This document shows, piece by piece, positions 23,701 through 35,700 of a DNA stretch of 64,000 bases. The DNA comes from Pararge aegeria. Lineage: Eukaryota > Arthropoda > Insecta > Lepidoptera > Nymphalidae. Within the stretch, counting starts at the first letter, position 1; every line of letters starts with the position of its first letter. The stretch spans positions 11,240,001 through 11,304,000 of the forward strand of contig NC_053185.1 of the NCBI RefSeq assembly GCF_905163445.1, read 5' to 3'. The notes under the pieces were generated by a model. The model ran no database searches, was not told where the DNA came from, and saw only the letters and a program-made list of their open reading frames with translations. Position numbers and translations under genes: made by a program.

Positions 23701-26700
23701 CGCTAAAACACAACTACAAACTATACTACAATTTTTCATCTTATTTGAACTACCTAATGTACTTTTATTTCTTAAATATACTTCCTTAAAGAGATGTGCT
23801 TATCTGTAATTACTTTTTGATAGTAAATGATGTGGAGCATACTTGCCTTTTACTCTTCATCACGATCATTATAGATCATTTTGTAATTCAATTCGACATC
23901 GTGTCAAATTTATTAATAACTAAAAGTACCCGAAGTTAGTTCCCGGGATAGAAGTATTTCTAGGATGTATCTTTATGCAACATTTCATCAGGTCCGGCTT
24001 ATCTCCTAAGACGTGCACAGGTAACAAATTTAAGTGTTTTAAATCCCACGGATAAGCTTCCTGGGTGCTTTTCCAGGATAAAAAGTGTTCCACGTCTATC
24101 TCCAGGAAACAAGTTTTATTTGCGTCAAATTTCATCTCGATCGGATCCCCCTCTGACAAAGGCGGTCTGTGCCCAACTGTGGGGTGTTAAAATGCTGATG
24201 TATAGTACCTAATCACATTTCTATAATCAGCCGAAGATGAGGACTCTGGAGATGACGAGGAGGTGGAGGCAAGCGCGGCGGACACGTCCCGGGTGGAGGA
24301 AATCCCTCCGAAGGAGCCGTCGTTCAACGCGGTGCCTCTCAAGTCAGCTCTCAAGAAGCGGCCGGCGCCCAGTGCCTCACCTGCCGCCACTCCTCTCGCG
24401 CCACGCCAGGATCACCACCACGCCAGTTTTAAGTCAGTATATATATTATATCATCACTTTATACATAAAAATTAACTATTTCCTGCGAACTCCTCCGCGT
24501 TTGTTTATACGCTGTTTTTGAAACCCACAGGTAACCTTTGCAATACCGGAATGGATACTAGCTTCTTCGTCCTTAGTTTAAGTTTAAAAACGTCACCCTT
24601 AGTTTAAGATTTGTACGCTCCTAATCGAAGGTCGGTTTTGAGAATCTATACTCTGCAACATCAGAATAAAATTGAGTGTATCAACGTTGTTTTAAGGCTC
24701 AAATTCGTCCACATTTCCACCGCAGCGCTCCTATAAAAATAGGAGAATTTACTTCGCTATTCGAGTAGCATTAGGCCCATTTTGTTTTGACGTTACTATG
24801 TTTCAATTCTCGAAAGCGGCTCCACGTTTGTGAGCTTGCAAATCTGTTACGCGTACGGCTTAGCTAGGCTGTGTTTCAAATCCCGCTGGAATACAGCCAG
24901 GGCGCTTTCCAGGATAAAATTTCAAGGATGCAAGCTAATTTAATTCAAAATGGATACCAAATTCCACCCAGATCGATACAATGGTAAAGCTTGACATTGG
25001 TAACAAATAAGCAGACACCCTTTCGCATTTTTAAATGAGTATCGATTTGTTTCTACATTGCACGCGAAACTCATATATTGACTCGAAATTTTTAAGCTAG
25101 GTTTCATTTGTATAAAAAAGTTCATTAATATAAATCAGTTCCGCGGAAACCGAAAATTGTACGCGTCAGCCTGAAGCCCAGCAAAGGCCCTGGAGTTAAA
25201 CATAAACAATGTTTTGGGGTGCCCTCTAGGAATGTCAAAATAGGGCAACATGTAGTTCTTAATGTACATAATTAATTAACCCAGTCCCGTGAATTGTTAA
25301 GTGTCAGTCTAATCTACAAGCGAATTTCATGAGGAATTTCACGTTTTTAAATGACTAATATAATATAACATTGGTTACCGTGATGTAAAACTAACACAAA
25401 TGCTATTATGTATAGCTATTAAGTATAGTTTTAACCCGCTATTCTATGGATGGAAAGTTATAGATTTTTTAATATAAAGCTACTATAGATATAGATCCCG
25501 TTAGTGGCCGAGAAAAAATTAAATTTTGAAATTGTGGTTAAGGGAAAATTTCATCACAAGAAGTTGTTGTGAAATAAAATTGCATTACCAATCTCTTGGT
25601 TTGCTTAATATAATAATGCATAAAAAGTTTATTTATTAATGAGTGCATACCTCCCAAAGGTGATTCGTGAACCAGAAAGTAACTGTTTTCTTGTAATAAG
25701 AGTGGTAGTGAAAATATGTAATTATGTGCACGCGAAGTTGTTAGCAAGAGAGGTGATAAACCACATTAATACAATTCATATAAAACGTGTTGAAGTTTCA
25801 AGTGTCTTATTCCAGATTTAAGAATGGAATGCGCTTTTATTTGATTGCAACTTATATTAGAAATTTTAATTATGTTATACAACTGATTGCTCGTGACTTC
25901 GTCCATTTTTCCATAAAAACTTTTATCCCCTATTCTACATCCTTGAGGGTGGGCTGTTCTAAAAAAACGCATAAAGAGTTATGTTACAAAAAATATTATT
26001 TTATTAAAGCCCTTAAATTAAACCATAGAACTTTTATACCCGAGTTCTACCTGTTGTGTTGTGGTAGTGTATACCACCCTAAAAGATTCATACCTACCTT
26101 AAGTTTGGAATTCTTACTTTTGGAAAACCTAGGATTTTCATTCAATCTCGCAACCCTCATTTCAACCCTCTAAGTTTTGGAATTAAAACGTATGTTACTG
26201 CCTGTGTAATCCACTACCTAATTGTAAAAGTTCCGTTTAAATCAGTCTAGCTATTATGGAGATTAGCAAGAACAAACAGGCAAAAGTATTCAAAATAGTT
26301 TTCTTTCGTTAAAAGTATATCTACTGTATATATGCATTTCGTACAAAGCTGTTATTTTCAGATTACAATCAGACTCTTCAATTTAATTTATTTGTATACC
26401 TACTCTGTTGGCATCAGAGGGCCTATTATTTTACGACTACCTGAATTCTATTCATTTTATAGAAGTGAAATACGTGCTATATTAATAGTGCTGTGACTAA
26501 CACTACAGGGTTGGTGCCAATATGTGTGGAATGCAACAATAAAACTAATTTTGTATTGCACCACATTAAAGTTATGTTGTACATGTAATTGATTTTATAT
26601 AATATGTTCAGTTCTCTATTAAATGTATGGTCATCGCACACTGCCGCAAAAGCCGAAAGAAACGCATTTTTCACTCATTGAATTGAAATTCCGCATTCGG

Positions 26701-29700
26701 ATTCATAATAACGCATTTCACGCCCGGCAGAGCAGAATAAATAAATAAATTATGGTACGTTATGAATAATGTCATAACGACAGTACCAAAAAATCGCTGT
26801 AATATTGTATTTATCTAATTACATCAGATTCATGTATTATGAAACTCGTATTTTTATTGGTATTTTATGTACGATTGGTTTTATTATTTTCAATATATAA
26901 AACGTAAAATCGAGCGATCCGTCATCGAAACGACAAGTTCAAAATTGTGACGTCTATATAAACATAATTTTTGCCACTTGAAGTTACCCGGCGAGTGTTT
27001 TTTCGAAAAAACATTTTGTTTTTACTATAAATTGTAATTTATTTCAACGAAACCCTTAATTAAAAAAAAATATAATATTTTTTGTATACTTCCGAACATC
27101 ACAGATCAGTTTTTAAAAATTAGTCATCGTGCCTATTGTGGATGAACGTTAAATGCATTGCGTGCATCTCGTACGCTAGTCTGCGATTCACCTTAAAGTC
27201 TGATTTATTATTAACTAGCTGTTGACCATGACATCGTCCGCGTTCGTTTCGGTTTTAAAACCCGCGTCTAAGATGAATCGATCTTGATAGCAAGCTATCT
27301 AAATTAAATATTTCGTCAACATCTGTTAATATGTTAAGCCGTGCCACAGGTAAAAAAAAACATTTTATATTTAATTCGTACTTTTTTAGAACAAAATCGA
27401 TTATATTATCCTTCAACTAAATGTAAGGTGTGTTATAAGATCCAAAGATCAATGTTTTAGAGGTTGAGTTTAAAATAGGTAACATTATATACAAACAAAC
27501 AGACAAACTAAGGCATTTATTATTAGTGACATCTGCATATCGTCTGCGAAAGTTACAGAAGTCATTTGTGGGATCGAGTATACGCTTTTATAATATGATT
27601 CCTAAGGTAATTTTGGACCTACCTCATTGGTCATAAGTTTAGAGAATATGTTAAAATGCATGTTGGAAAAGAGCAACTGCTGAGTTTCTTGCCGGCTTCT
27701 TCTCGGTAAAATCTGCCTTCCAACCCGGTGGTAGAGTCCTACTTGAAATAAATGAATTTAGAATTTTAGAATTTTGTTATTAATTTTTTTAAATGGATAA
27801 CGGTGAATATAAATATTATGACTAGGTATATACTTTTTCCCCCCAACAAGTTAGCAGTAGACTGTAAGCTCAGCCGGTGTTAAGTTATAATGCAGTGTAA
27901 GGTGGTAAATTATAAATTCCCCAATTGCCCTGTCATGAAATCAAACTTGAAAACCTTTCAGTTAAAACACCACAGCTCTCACTAGTGCGCCAGGGAGGCC
28001 GACAAACACTTAATTGCTGGTCAATGAAACAAACTAGCAAGGACTTCATTCGGCCTATTTCAATGCAGCAAAAAACGCAACAATGCATTTGTACCTACAC
28101 TACACGACTTGTGTAAAATCACATTAGTAATTTAAATTAATAAGCCAATTTCAGTTGCATATTCATCAGTGCAAAAAAAAAACCGCGTTGCAATAGGAGA
28201 TCGTTGCATACACCGACGTTGATTTATCACTCAATACTCAGTGTGCGTACAATTTCTTTTTCATTTTATAGTATTTCATTACAAAATCTTGTTTTACAAA
28301 AATATATACTGGAACAATAGTTCAAAAAAATATAAAGCATCCAAATAATCACACATGGGCAAAGTACCGACAAGGTTGACGCTATGCTCCCATGCTTGAC
28401 AGGGGATGAAAGTTTTATCCTACAATTATATCCGGTAACAAGTGATAAAATTTACTTATCCACCTGGCAAAGCACGGAAACGAAAAAGGAGAAGCTTACA
28501 CCCGTTTGATTTAATATAAGTTTATTATTTACACCCATGCGGCTAAGCTCGTAGAGTAAATAAAACTATGTATAATATACGAGAACATGTTTATCCTAGG
28601 CTGAAGAGGATGGTTAACCTAGGACAAATTTGATGAGCAGGTATTTGAAATCGATTGCCGTCGCGCTGAGCCTGTCTTTCCTCGTAGTGTGCGATAGAGA
28701 CGGATGGAGCTCAGACCGATTGTACCTATAAATCTGGGGGACATCGACGTCTCGTATTCCCCCGTTTTCTCATCCAAAACTTAGCCAATTCAGTTATTAT
28801 TGGCATAAACATTTTAAGAAATATTACATCTAGGTTTATCTTTTTTTCTTTCACGTTGATATTTCATATTTGTTGTTGAGTCCTCTGAACATTGCGGTAA
28901 AAAAAAGTGTATTATGATACATTTTAGAGTGTTCAATTTCTAAAGTATTTTAGCTTTTCAAGAAAAAATAATGATAGCGACATATCTACACTGCACTATG
29001 TTACAAAAAGAAAAATATCGCTCTAGAGGAATTGTCGAAGAAATGTATTTGTATGGAGTTCCGCCTATACTTTCCTCTTAAATAGCGCCAGCTACTGGAT
29101 CCCAAAACAATTACATGGTCAGGTTTTGTGACTCAATATTAAAAACGTATAACTGGATGTTATTGTGTACATTATAAGCATACGAAATGAATTAATTGGA
29201 TGGAAGCAACGCCGTTTTGCGTAAGTCCACGATATACAATAATCGTTGAGATTACCTTGGTATTGCACAACCTGCAGTATGTTATCCTTTTGTTTTCCTT
29301 AAAGGTTGCCTAGAAGAGATCGCTACGAAGCGATAAGGCCGCCTTTAGTATACTTCTTCTGTCTGTGTTTTTTTTATTCTTCTTCTGTATTTTTATTTGT
29401 GTGACAAAACAGACAACTAGAAAAATCTATACAGTGGAACTTTTTTGTTATGCAAAACTGCACAGATCTTTCAAAATCTATTACATACTATCAAATCTGT
29501 TTTACGCACGATTCACTTGGATATCTCTGTATAATCAGGAGACGTTGGCTTCACTACTCAAAAGTGCATATAATAATAAAATCTTTGTTATATCTGTGCC
29601 CGCATTTTGGAAGACTTTTAGGGCTTAGCACTATAGCATAAAGCAGTATTATTTTTAAATCAGTCAATTTTATGAAACGACGTCATTCGTTAAGTAAAGA

Positions 29701-32700
29701 TCGACGTTCGTCATTCTGAATCGAGAGCATCAACAATATTTAAATAACACTGCTTTTAGCGTCTAGGTAGATTAAGGGATCTTCCCTTTATATTTTGCGT
29801 GAAAAAAATTAAAAAGTTACACCGTACCGATTCATTGTCTGATGGTAGCTATTCATAGCATTTTATAACTTATATATTGTTTACTGTACCTGTATAAATA
29901 AATGATTTGCGCGTGAATTTAGAATGTTCGTTTATTTCCATCATGCGGTGGTGTGCAGGCGGCCGCCGCCAAAGCCGAGGATCCGCATATGGTAACAGTC
30001 CCTCTCGTTTTGTCGATGTTGTCGTGCCACACCTCACAGACCTTTCGACGGTCCGCTTAGCCTTCGCCCATGCATCGTGCATTGCACGCTTCCAACTGTC
30101 ATCTGTCTTCATACATAATACTGTCAATGCTGTTGTACACAAATCTCTAAACTAAACTAAATTGACAGGTTTGACGACCTGCTTGGCGCAGCGGTGATCG
30201 CTGTGGTTTTAAATCGGTGATCCCGGGTTCGATTCCCGGTAGTGGCAATTTGGGAATTTATTATTTTCGAATTTTCACTGGTCTGGTCTGGTGAGAGGCT
30301 TCGGCCGTGGCCAGTTATCACTAACTACCGAAAACGTGCCACTAAGCGATTAGAGGTATGGGTTAAATATAACTGCCATCTAACAGGTTAGCCCGCTACC
30401 ATCTTAGATTGCAACATAACTTACCACCAGATGAGATTTCAGTCAGCGGCTAACTTGTAGTGTAGTAAAAAAAAAGGTCGGAATGTACTGTCCTTTTTAA
30501 ATAGTCACCGTGGAGAATGTTAATAGATACCGTTTTTAAACCTGTCTACGATGCCAATTTTGCCGCACACAAATCTCGAAACTAAACTAAATTGACTAAT
30601 AATGGTGCTATCCTTGTCCATAAAGAATGTTCTTGAGTGCAAAGGATGGTACTACTTTTAGATCTGCCAATTTAGTTTAGTTAAGAGACTTTTGTACAAC
30701 ATAATCCTCACCAATTTAATCAGTTGAGAGATATATGTACAACACAATTAGCACCAATATTTACTCAGCATCTCAATTTAAGACCTAAGTTATAATTTTG
30801 CTGATGACTTGCAGTTCGTTAATATTTAGTGCGTACTAAATGCACAATTGTATTTGGCCGGTCTGAATAATTGGCCTTTGGAAATCATTGCGAATTTACC
30901 ACGTAAAATGTCACCATTTAAACGACATCTGCGCAGACTCACACACGTTTCAAGCCGGCCAACTTTGTTCACGCGTATTGAATAAAAAAAAGTATTTTTA
31001 TTTCAAATAAATGGAATTAATAATCGTGATACATTATTTAAAGATTATTGGTAATTCAGCAATATAACCTTATCCAAAAAGCTTGAATTTTCAATACATT
31101 ACTTTGGATATCCCATTTTTTTCTAAATTAATGATGATAATATGGTCTTAAATTGAAATTCGGAGTACAAATTGTCTAATCACTTCCACGAACTCACAAC
31201 ACTAACAATCATTAATGTTGGAATACACGCTCCAAGTATCACACACACATACCTTAAATTAGTTTATCTTCTAAGACCACACATCCTACAAATTGAAACG
31301 CGTAGACTTTTAAATTATATTATATCTATGTCGTGTTATGAATGATAAATGTTTCCTAGGTTATATGGCTGATTAACGCTATTGTTCTATCTCTTGGTAT
31401 GTCTGTACTGCATGTTCATGTATTGATCTAAACAAACTCATAAAACGTTATCGGTTATACAAAAAAAATACTAACTTTGAAAATGTATTCAATTTATTTT
31501 TGCTATGTATGTTTGCATATAATTCTTGAATACTTTTTTAATGGTTACTACAATAAACTGTAAATTTTATTTATTATTTTTCTGTTTATGGTTAACCTAT
31601 TTTTTTTTGCAAAGGTCAGTGTTATTTAGGTTATAATTCCATTATCTGTTACAATAGTATACCAGTACAACAAACCGTAACGGTGATAAAATGTGACGCC
31701 GGTCACGCACGTCTGCATTGACGCTTCAAACTAATTTACAACATTTATTTCACTTTGTTTTTCTTTCTATAGGCGTTCACAGATAACTGTTGAAATACTT
31801 ATTTTATTGAACAGTACCAATGAACGTAGGTAAGACGTACAGGAATAAAAATATAACCAAAACTTTTAATATTAAGATACTTTCTTGTAAACATATTTAA
31901 AGGTTAGGGTAAAAATTATTTGTACGTTATGTTAAAACCTAAGTATGTAGTAAAGTTACACGATTCGCTTTGTTTAGATCTTATTTTTTTTCCTATCACG
32001 CGTTTTCAATGAAGCGGGTTAAGAGCGCAGCGAAGGCAAGCGGGAAATAGAGCAAGCAGATTATTGAAGGCTATGTAATACAGCTATTACGTTATCTGCG
32101 ATGACTATGAATCATCTGATCGGTTTATTCTTGAGCGCCTTCGCCCCGCTCCGCTGAATGTAAACGCACCCTAAAGGCTCATATTAAACTGTATCCTATA
32201 TAATGTCACATATTCTGGACATATGACTTTGTAATGTTCCCTAGAAGTTATGGGATACAATATTCGATAAAGTTTAGTGGGAGCATAAAAATAATCTATT
32301 TATTACGCTGACCAAATTTTATTTCGTGCAGCAGTAGACCGGTGCGCGTCGGTAACGCGCTGGAAAACAAGGAGAACGCGCGGCCTTGGGAGGGCGCGGG
32401 CGAGTTTCGCGACGACTACGCGAGCGAGTCAGAGCGCGTCGCCGCCAAGCTCGCGCGTAAGGAGAGTCTGAACATTAAGCTTGCGCTACGCCCCGATCGT
32501 CAGGAGCTCATTAACAGGTAACAACCGGCTAGCCCGCAATGCGTGGAAAATCTTTATTCGCGTACGGGATTTCACCTACGCACTTAGAATGATTTTTGCG
32601 TTTTTTTTTAAGATGTGCTCGGTAAAGTCGCACGTACTGTTTTCACACCTTGATACTGCAAAAGATATTCGGCGAAGGTAATCTGCACCGTATCGCGTGA

Positions 32701-35700
32701 AATCTGTATCGATGTGCTAAATTGTGTAACTTACCGTTGTTATACATTGGTAGACCACGTTTGTGATTCATCCATAGACCATTAAAAGACAATCTATACA
32801 CTCATTCTGTAGACCGTTTAGAATCACTGTTTTTGTCCCGTCTAACGACCACACTACAATGTGAATTTCTCAATCTTTTCTTTTCAGTCAACCTTTCTTT
32901 TTACTTTCTACGTTGTTTCGAAATCAAGATGCATTACAAACCAAAGATTGCTTGGGAAACATATAAACTACACGTGTTATGGTCATCATTCCAGTGATAT
33001 TATTATTACCGCATCCAAGTAACGTTGAGCTAATTACTATTGGGTTTTTAAACCGCTATTAATATACAAACCGTAGTAAATACCAAATAGTAGTAGGAAG
33101 TACCTTGGATGTTGCCAATATAATCAAACGTTTCGGCATAATGCCAACTTTAGCACTACGTATAGCTATACTCAAGTTTAGAATGTTTCACCACATTTAT
33201 TTACAATTAGTTCCAGAAATAAGTTAATTATAGTCTTTTAACATGGATTTTTTCAACGTAAAATTTGATTGAGTTTTCCATAAATTATGTCAATTTGTTA
33301 ATAAATTTGTTAGGAAAGATGAGATTTCTTGAACATGATTCTTGGAAACAGTCATACTTTTTTATCGGTACATACATACGGAGTTTCATATAACTTAAAC
33401 GAAACGTTGTGTTCTTAGACAAAGAAAATTGACTTACGGCTATAAGACGTACAGATTAGAATCGCTTGTTATTCTTAAACAACGACGAATACTACTTTTA
33501 CTTAAAAATAATAAAAATAAGCAAATAATTTGTACGACAAAACAACATTTAAGGGCAAATCGTTAATGCGCGACGTGTCGGTCATAATGACAGTGTAAAG
33601 TAAAAATAACGTTGACTTTTAATAATAATGTTCGTGCTTCTTATTGCACTGAGCAGTTGCTTTTGTTTGATTATTTTTTGTAAACATTTAATTGTAAAGT
33701 GGCCTATCTGTGCGAGGGCAGAGTGGTCTATTTGCAACATTTGGTTGGTCGTGACGTCTTTAGAGGACAGTAATTTTCTATTACAATTGATAATAATGTC
33801 ACTTTTGCTGGTGCTTAAATAAATAACGTTTCTGCTCTCATCGTGTCTTTTTTTTGTTTATATTGCACTCTTCCCGTGCTTAGGTAATTCGTTCGCCTCC
33901 TCTGAGACAGATAGACCAGTGTCGGTGACACTCCTATAAGAGAGAGATGTATTTCTAATGGTTCGTTATTAGTGCCACCACCTTCTTGTGTTTATTCTTA
34001 TTATATAATAAGACTATTTCGAAATCGAATGGAGAGAAAAATTTGGGCTGAGAAAATTGGAAATAAAGCAGTACTAACAAGAGTCCGTAAAAAAAAGAAA
34101 TGTAATTAGAACTGTAGACAGAGGGCCATGGATAGATAAACTTGGAAATGGCTACACTGACAAAAGCTTAGCTCTTTAGTTAAAGAGAACACTATTGACC
34201 TACTTCTTGTTTTAACAATGCGAAAAACGATAGTTAGTCTCGTTGAGTATTTTAATCAATCTTAATATATCTGATCCTTACATACGTACACTTGTAGATG
34301 TGTACTAATGAATGTAGGGCTGCGATAGTTCGCATTCCATTGCCAAGTAATACGAAGGAGTTTTATTTTAGTTTGACGTTTGTCACTAGCTCATTTTATT
34401 TTCTTTCAATTTCCTATTGATCACAATGAGGTCATTGTGATTTTGTGAGGTTATTATCAAGAATGTTGTTACACACGAAAATAATTACGATTAGCCTAAG
34501 CTTCTTCTCTTATAGAACAGAACGATTAAGAACTTAGGCACATCACACTACACTTTTGGCGAGCTTTACGATACATGATAGTGATAACCCGATGGCTTTA
34601 CGTTGAGAGTGTAGACAATGCCAAATTCTCCTGATGGTATTGCGAATTCCGTAACCTTAATGATAGAGTGGTAGAGATAAAATTACTTCAAAGAAAAACC
34701 TGATATCTAACAATTATTATTCCGACTTGGGAACTGAACCCGGGAAATCTAGATCCGTAGTCAATCAAGCCAAGCGCCAAGCACCAATGAGGCAGATGAC
34801 CTATATGGACAATGTATAATTTAATATTGTCAAAATAACCTTCAATATATTTCTTAATAGTAATTGTAGCCTGCCTTGCTAATCCGATAAGTGACCTCAG
34901 TTAATTAATTAAATCTAGACTAGATTACGAGTCTTGGGATTAAGCCAATAGTTTATCGGGCATTATGAATACGCTTTCGGCAACGCACAAGCGTTGGCAA
35001 ATTTGATGTCAGCGTCCAGTTGCCAGTGCGCGTGAACAAGTGGGCTGAATGTTATCATCAGTATTTTAAGGTGATTCGGGGAGAAAGTCTTGTAACTGCA
35101 CACTCTTACTTGGCCGGACAAAAGTTGGCTCTGCGAGGCGTTCGCGCATGTCCAACGTGCAAATGTCTTTCAGATTACTATTGCATTCCTAAAAAGCAAC
35201 TACTCGTGATTAACTTTATTCCAGCCAACTTAGATCGTGCTTACAGTACAGTTCGCACAATCTTACATGGCCGGGATAAAGTTGAGTCTCCAATCGCGGG
35301 CTGTCTCGGATGAAACTCAGGCTATTCCCGAGAATTGTATCTGCGCAGTCACACATGAAATCTGTTAGCTTGGATCGTGCGTACTGTGATGGCGTTAATA
35401 CTGGAATTCATAGTAGAGAAATAAAGAGTCCCCAAAATCTAACATTGACCAAATGTTTAAACACTTGGTAAATGTTAGAATTATTTAGGTTCAATGTTGG
35501 GTAAAACTGTATGTAGTTTCAAACATAATGGTATATTATTTTTCGTAGGAAATTCTATATGATAGAGTTATTAGACATTTCAAAATTTGGCCAATCACAT
35601 CTGCCAAATTAGATCTTTTGTCTTCCTTTTGTGTATGAAATGTATGAAGGTTGAATTCGCATCATGGCGACTGAATCATGCCCTATACGAATCCCTATCT

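Larger units (their letters stand above)
24433..32331 (+). other. Phactr intron 4 region (7.9 kb), contains candidate microexon
   Basis: AT-rich. It holds dispersed repeat fragments at about 24860-25130, 27217-27500 (starting AACTAGCTGTTGACCATGAC), 27575-27780 (a repeat 3' end) and 27838-28003 (SINE A, minus), a fragment at 29305-29345, SINE A at 30171-30475 and inverted repeat ends at 30131 and 30668. The only exon-like item is the 33-nt block at 29959-29991. The interval 30800-32300 is AT-rich with nothing I can support. Confidence 0.55.

Noticed and set aside
23920..24159. 79-codon minus-strand frame upstream of exon 4
   Set aside because: Matches the layout of a dispersed repeat (TCCCGGGA...GGATAAAA) also seen near 24890 and 61390.
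25142..25290. Exon-like block after TATAAATCAG reading PRKPKIVRVSLKPSKGPG
   Set aside because: The frame is open for about 45 codons but ends without a good donor in a phase that fits exons 4 and 5. It lies in a region of repeat fragments.
25787..26173. 128-codon open frame
   Set aside because: AT-driven composition (Phe, Tyr, Leu, Ile), no motif, no splice or promoter signal. Lies inside a Phactr intron.
29365..29628. 87-codon frame
   Set aside because: Phe/Tyr/Leu-rich AT-driven translation next to a repeat end; no evidence for a gene.
35020..35313. 97-codon frame with CPTCKC
   Set aside because: One cysteine cluster is not enough for a zinc motif. No homology recognised and no signals; intronic.
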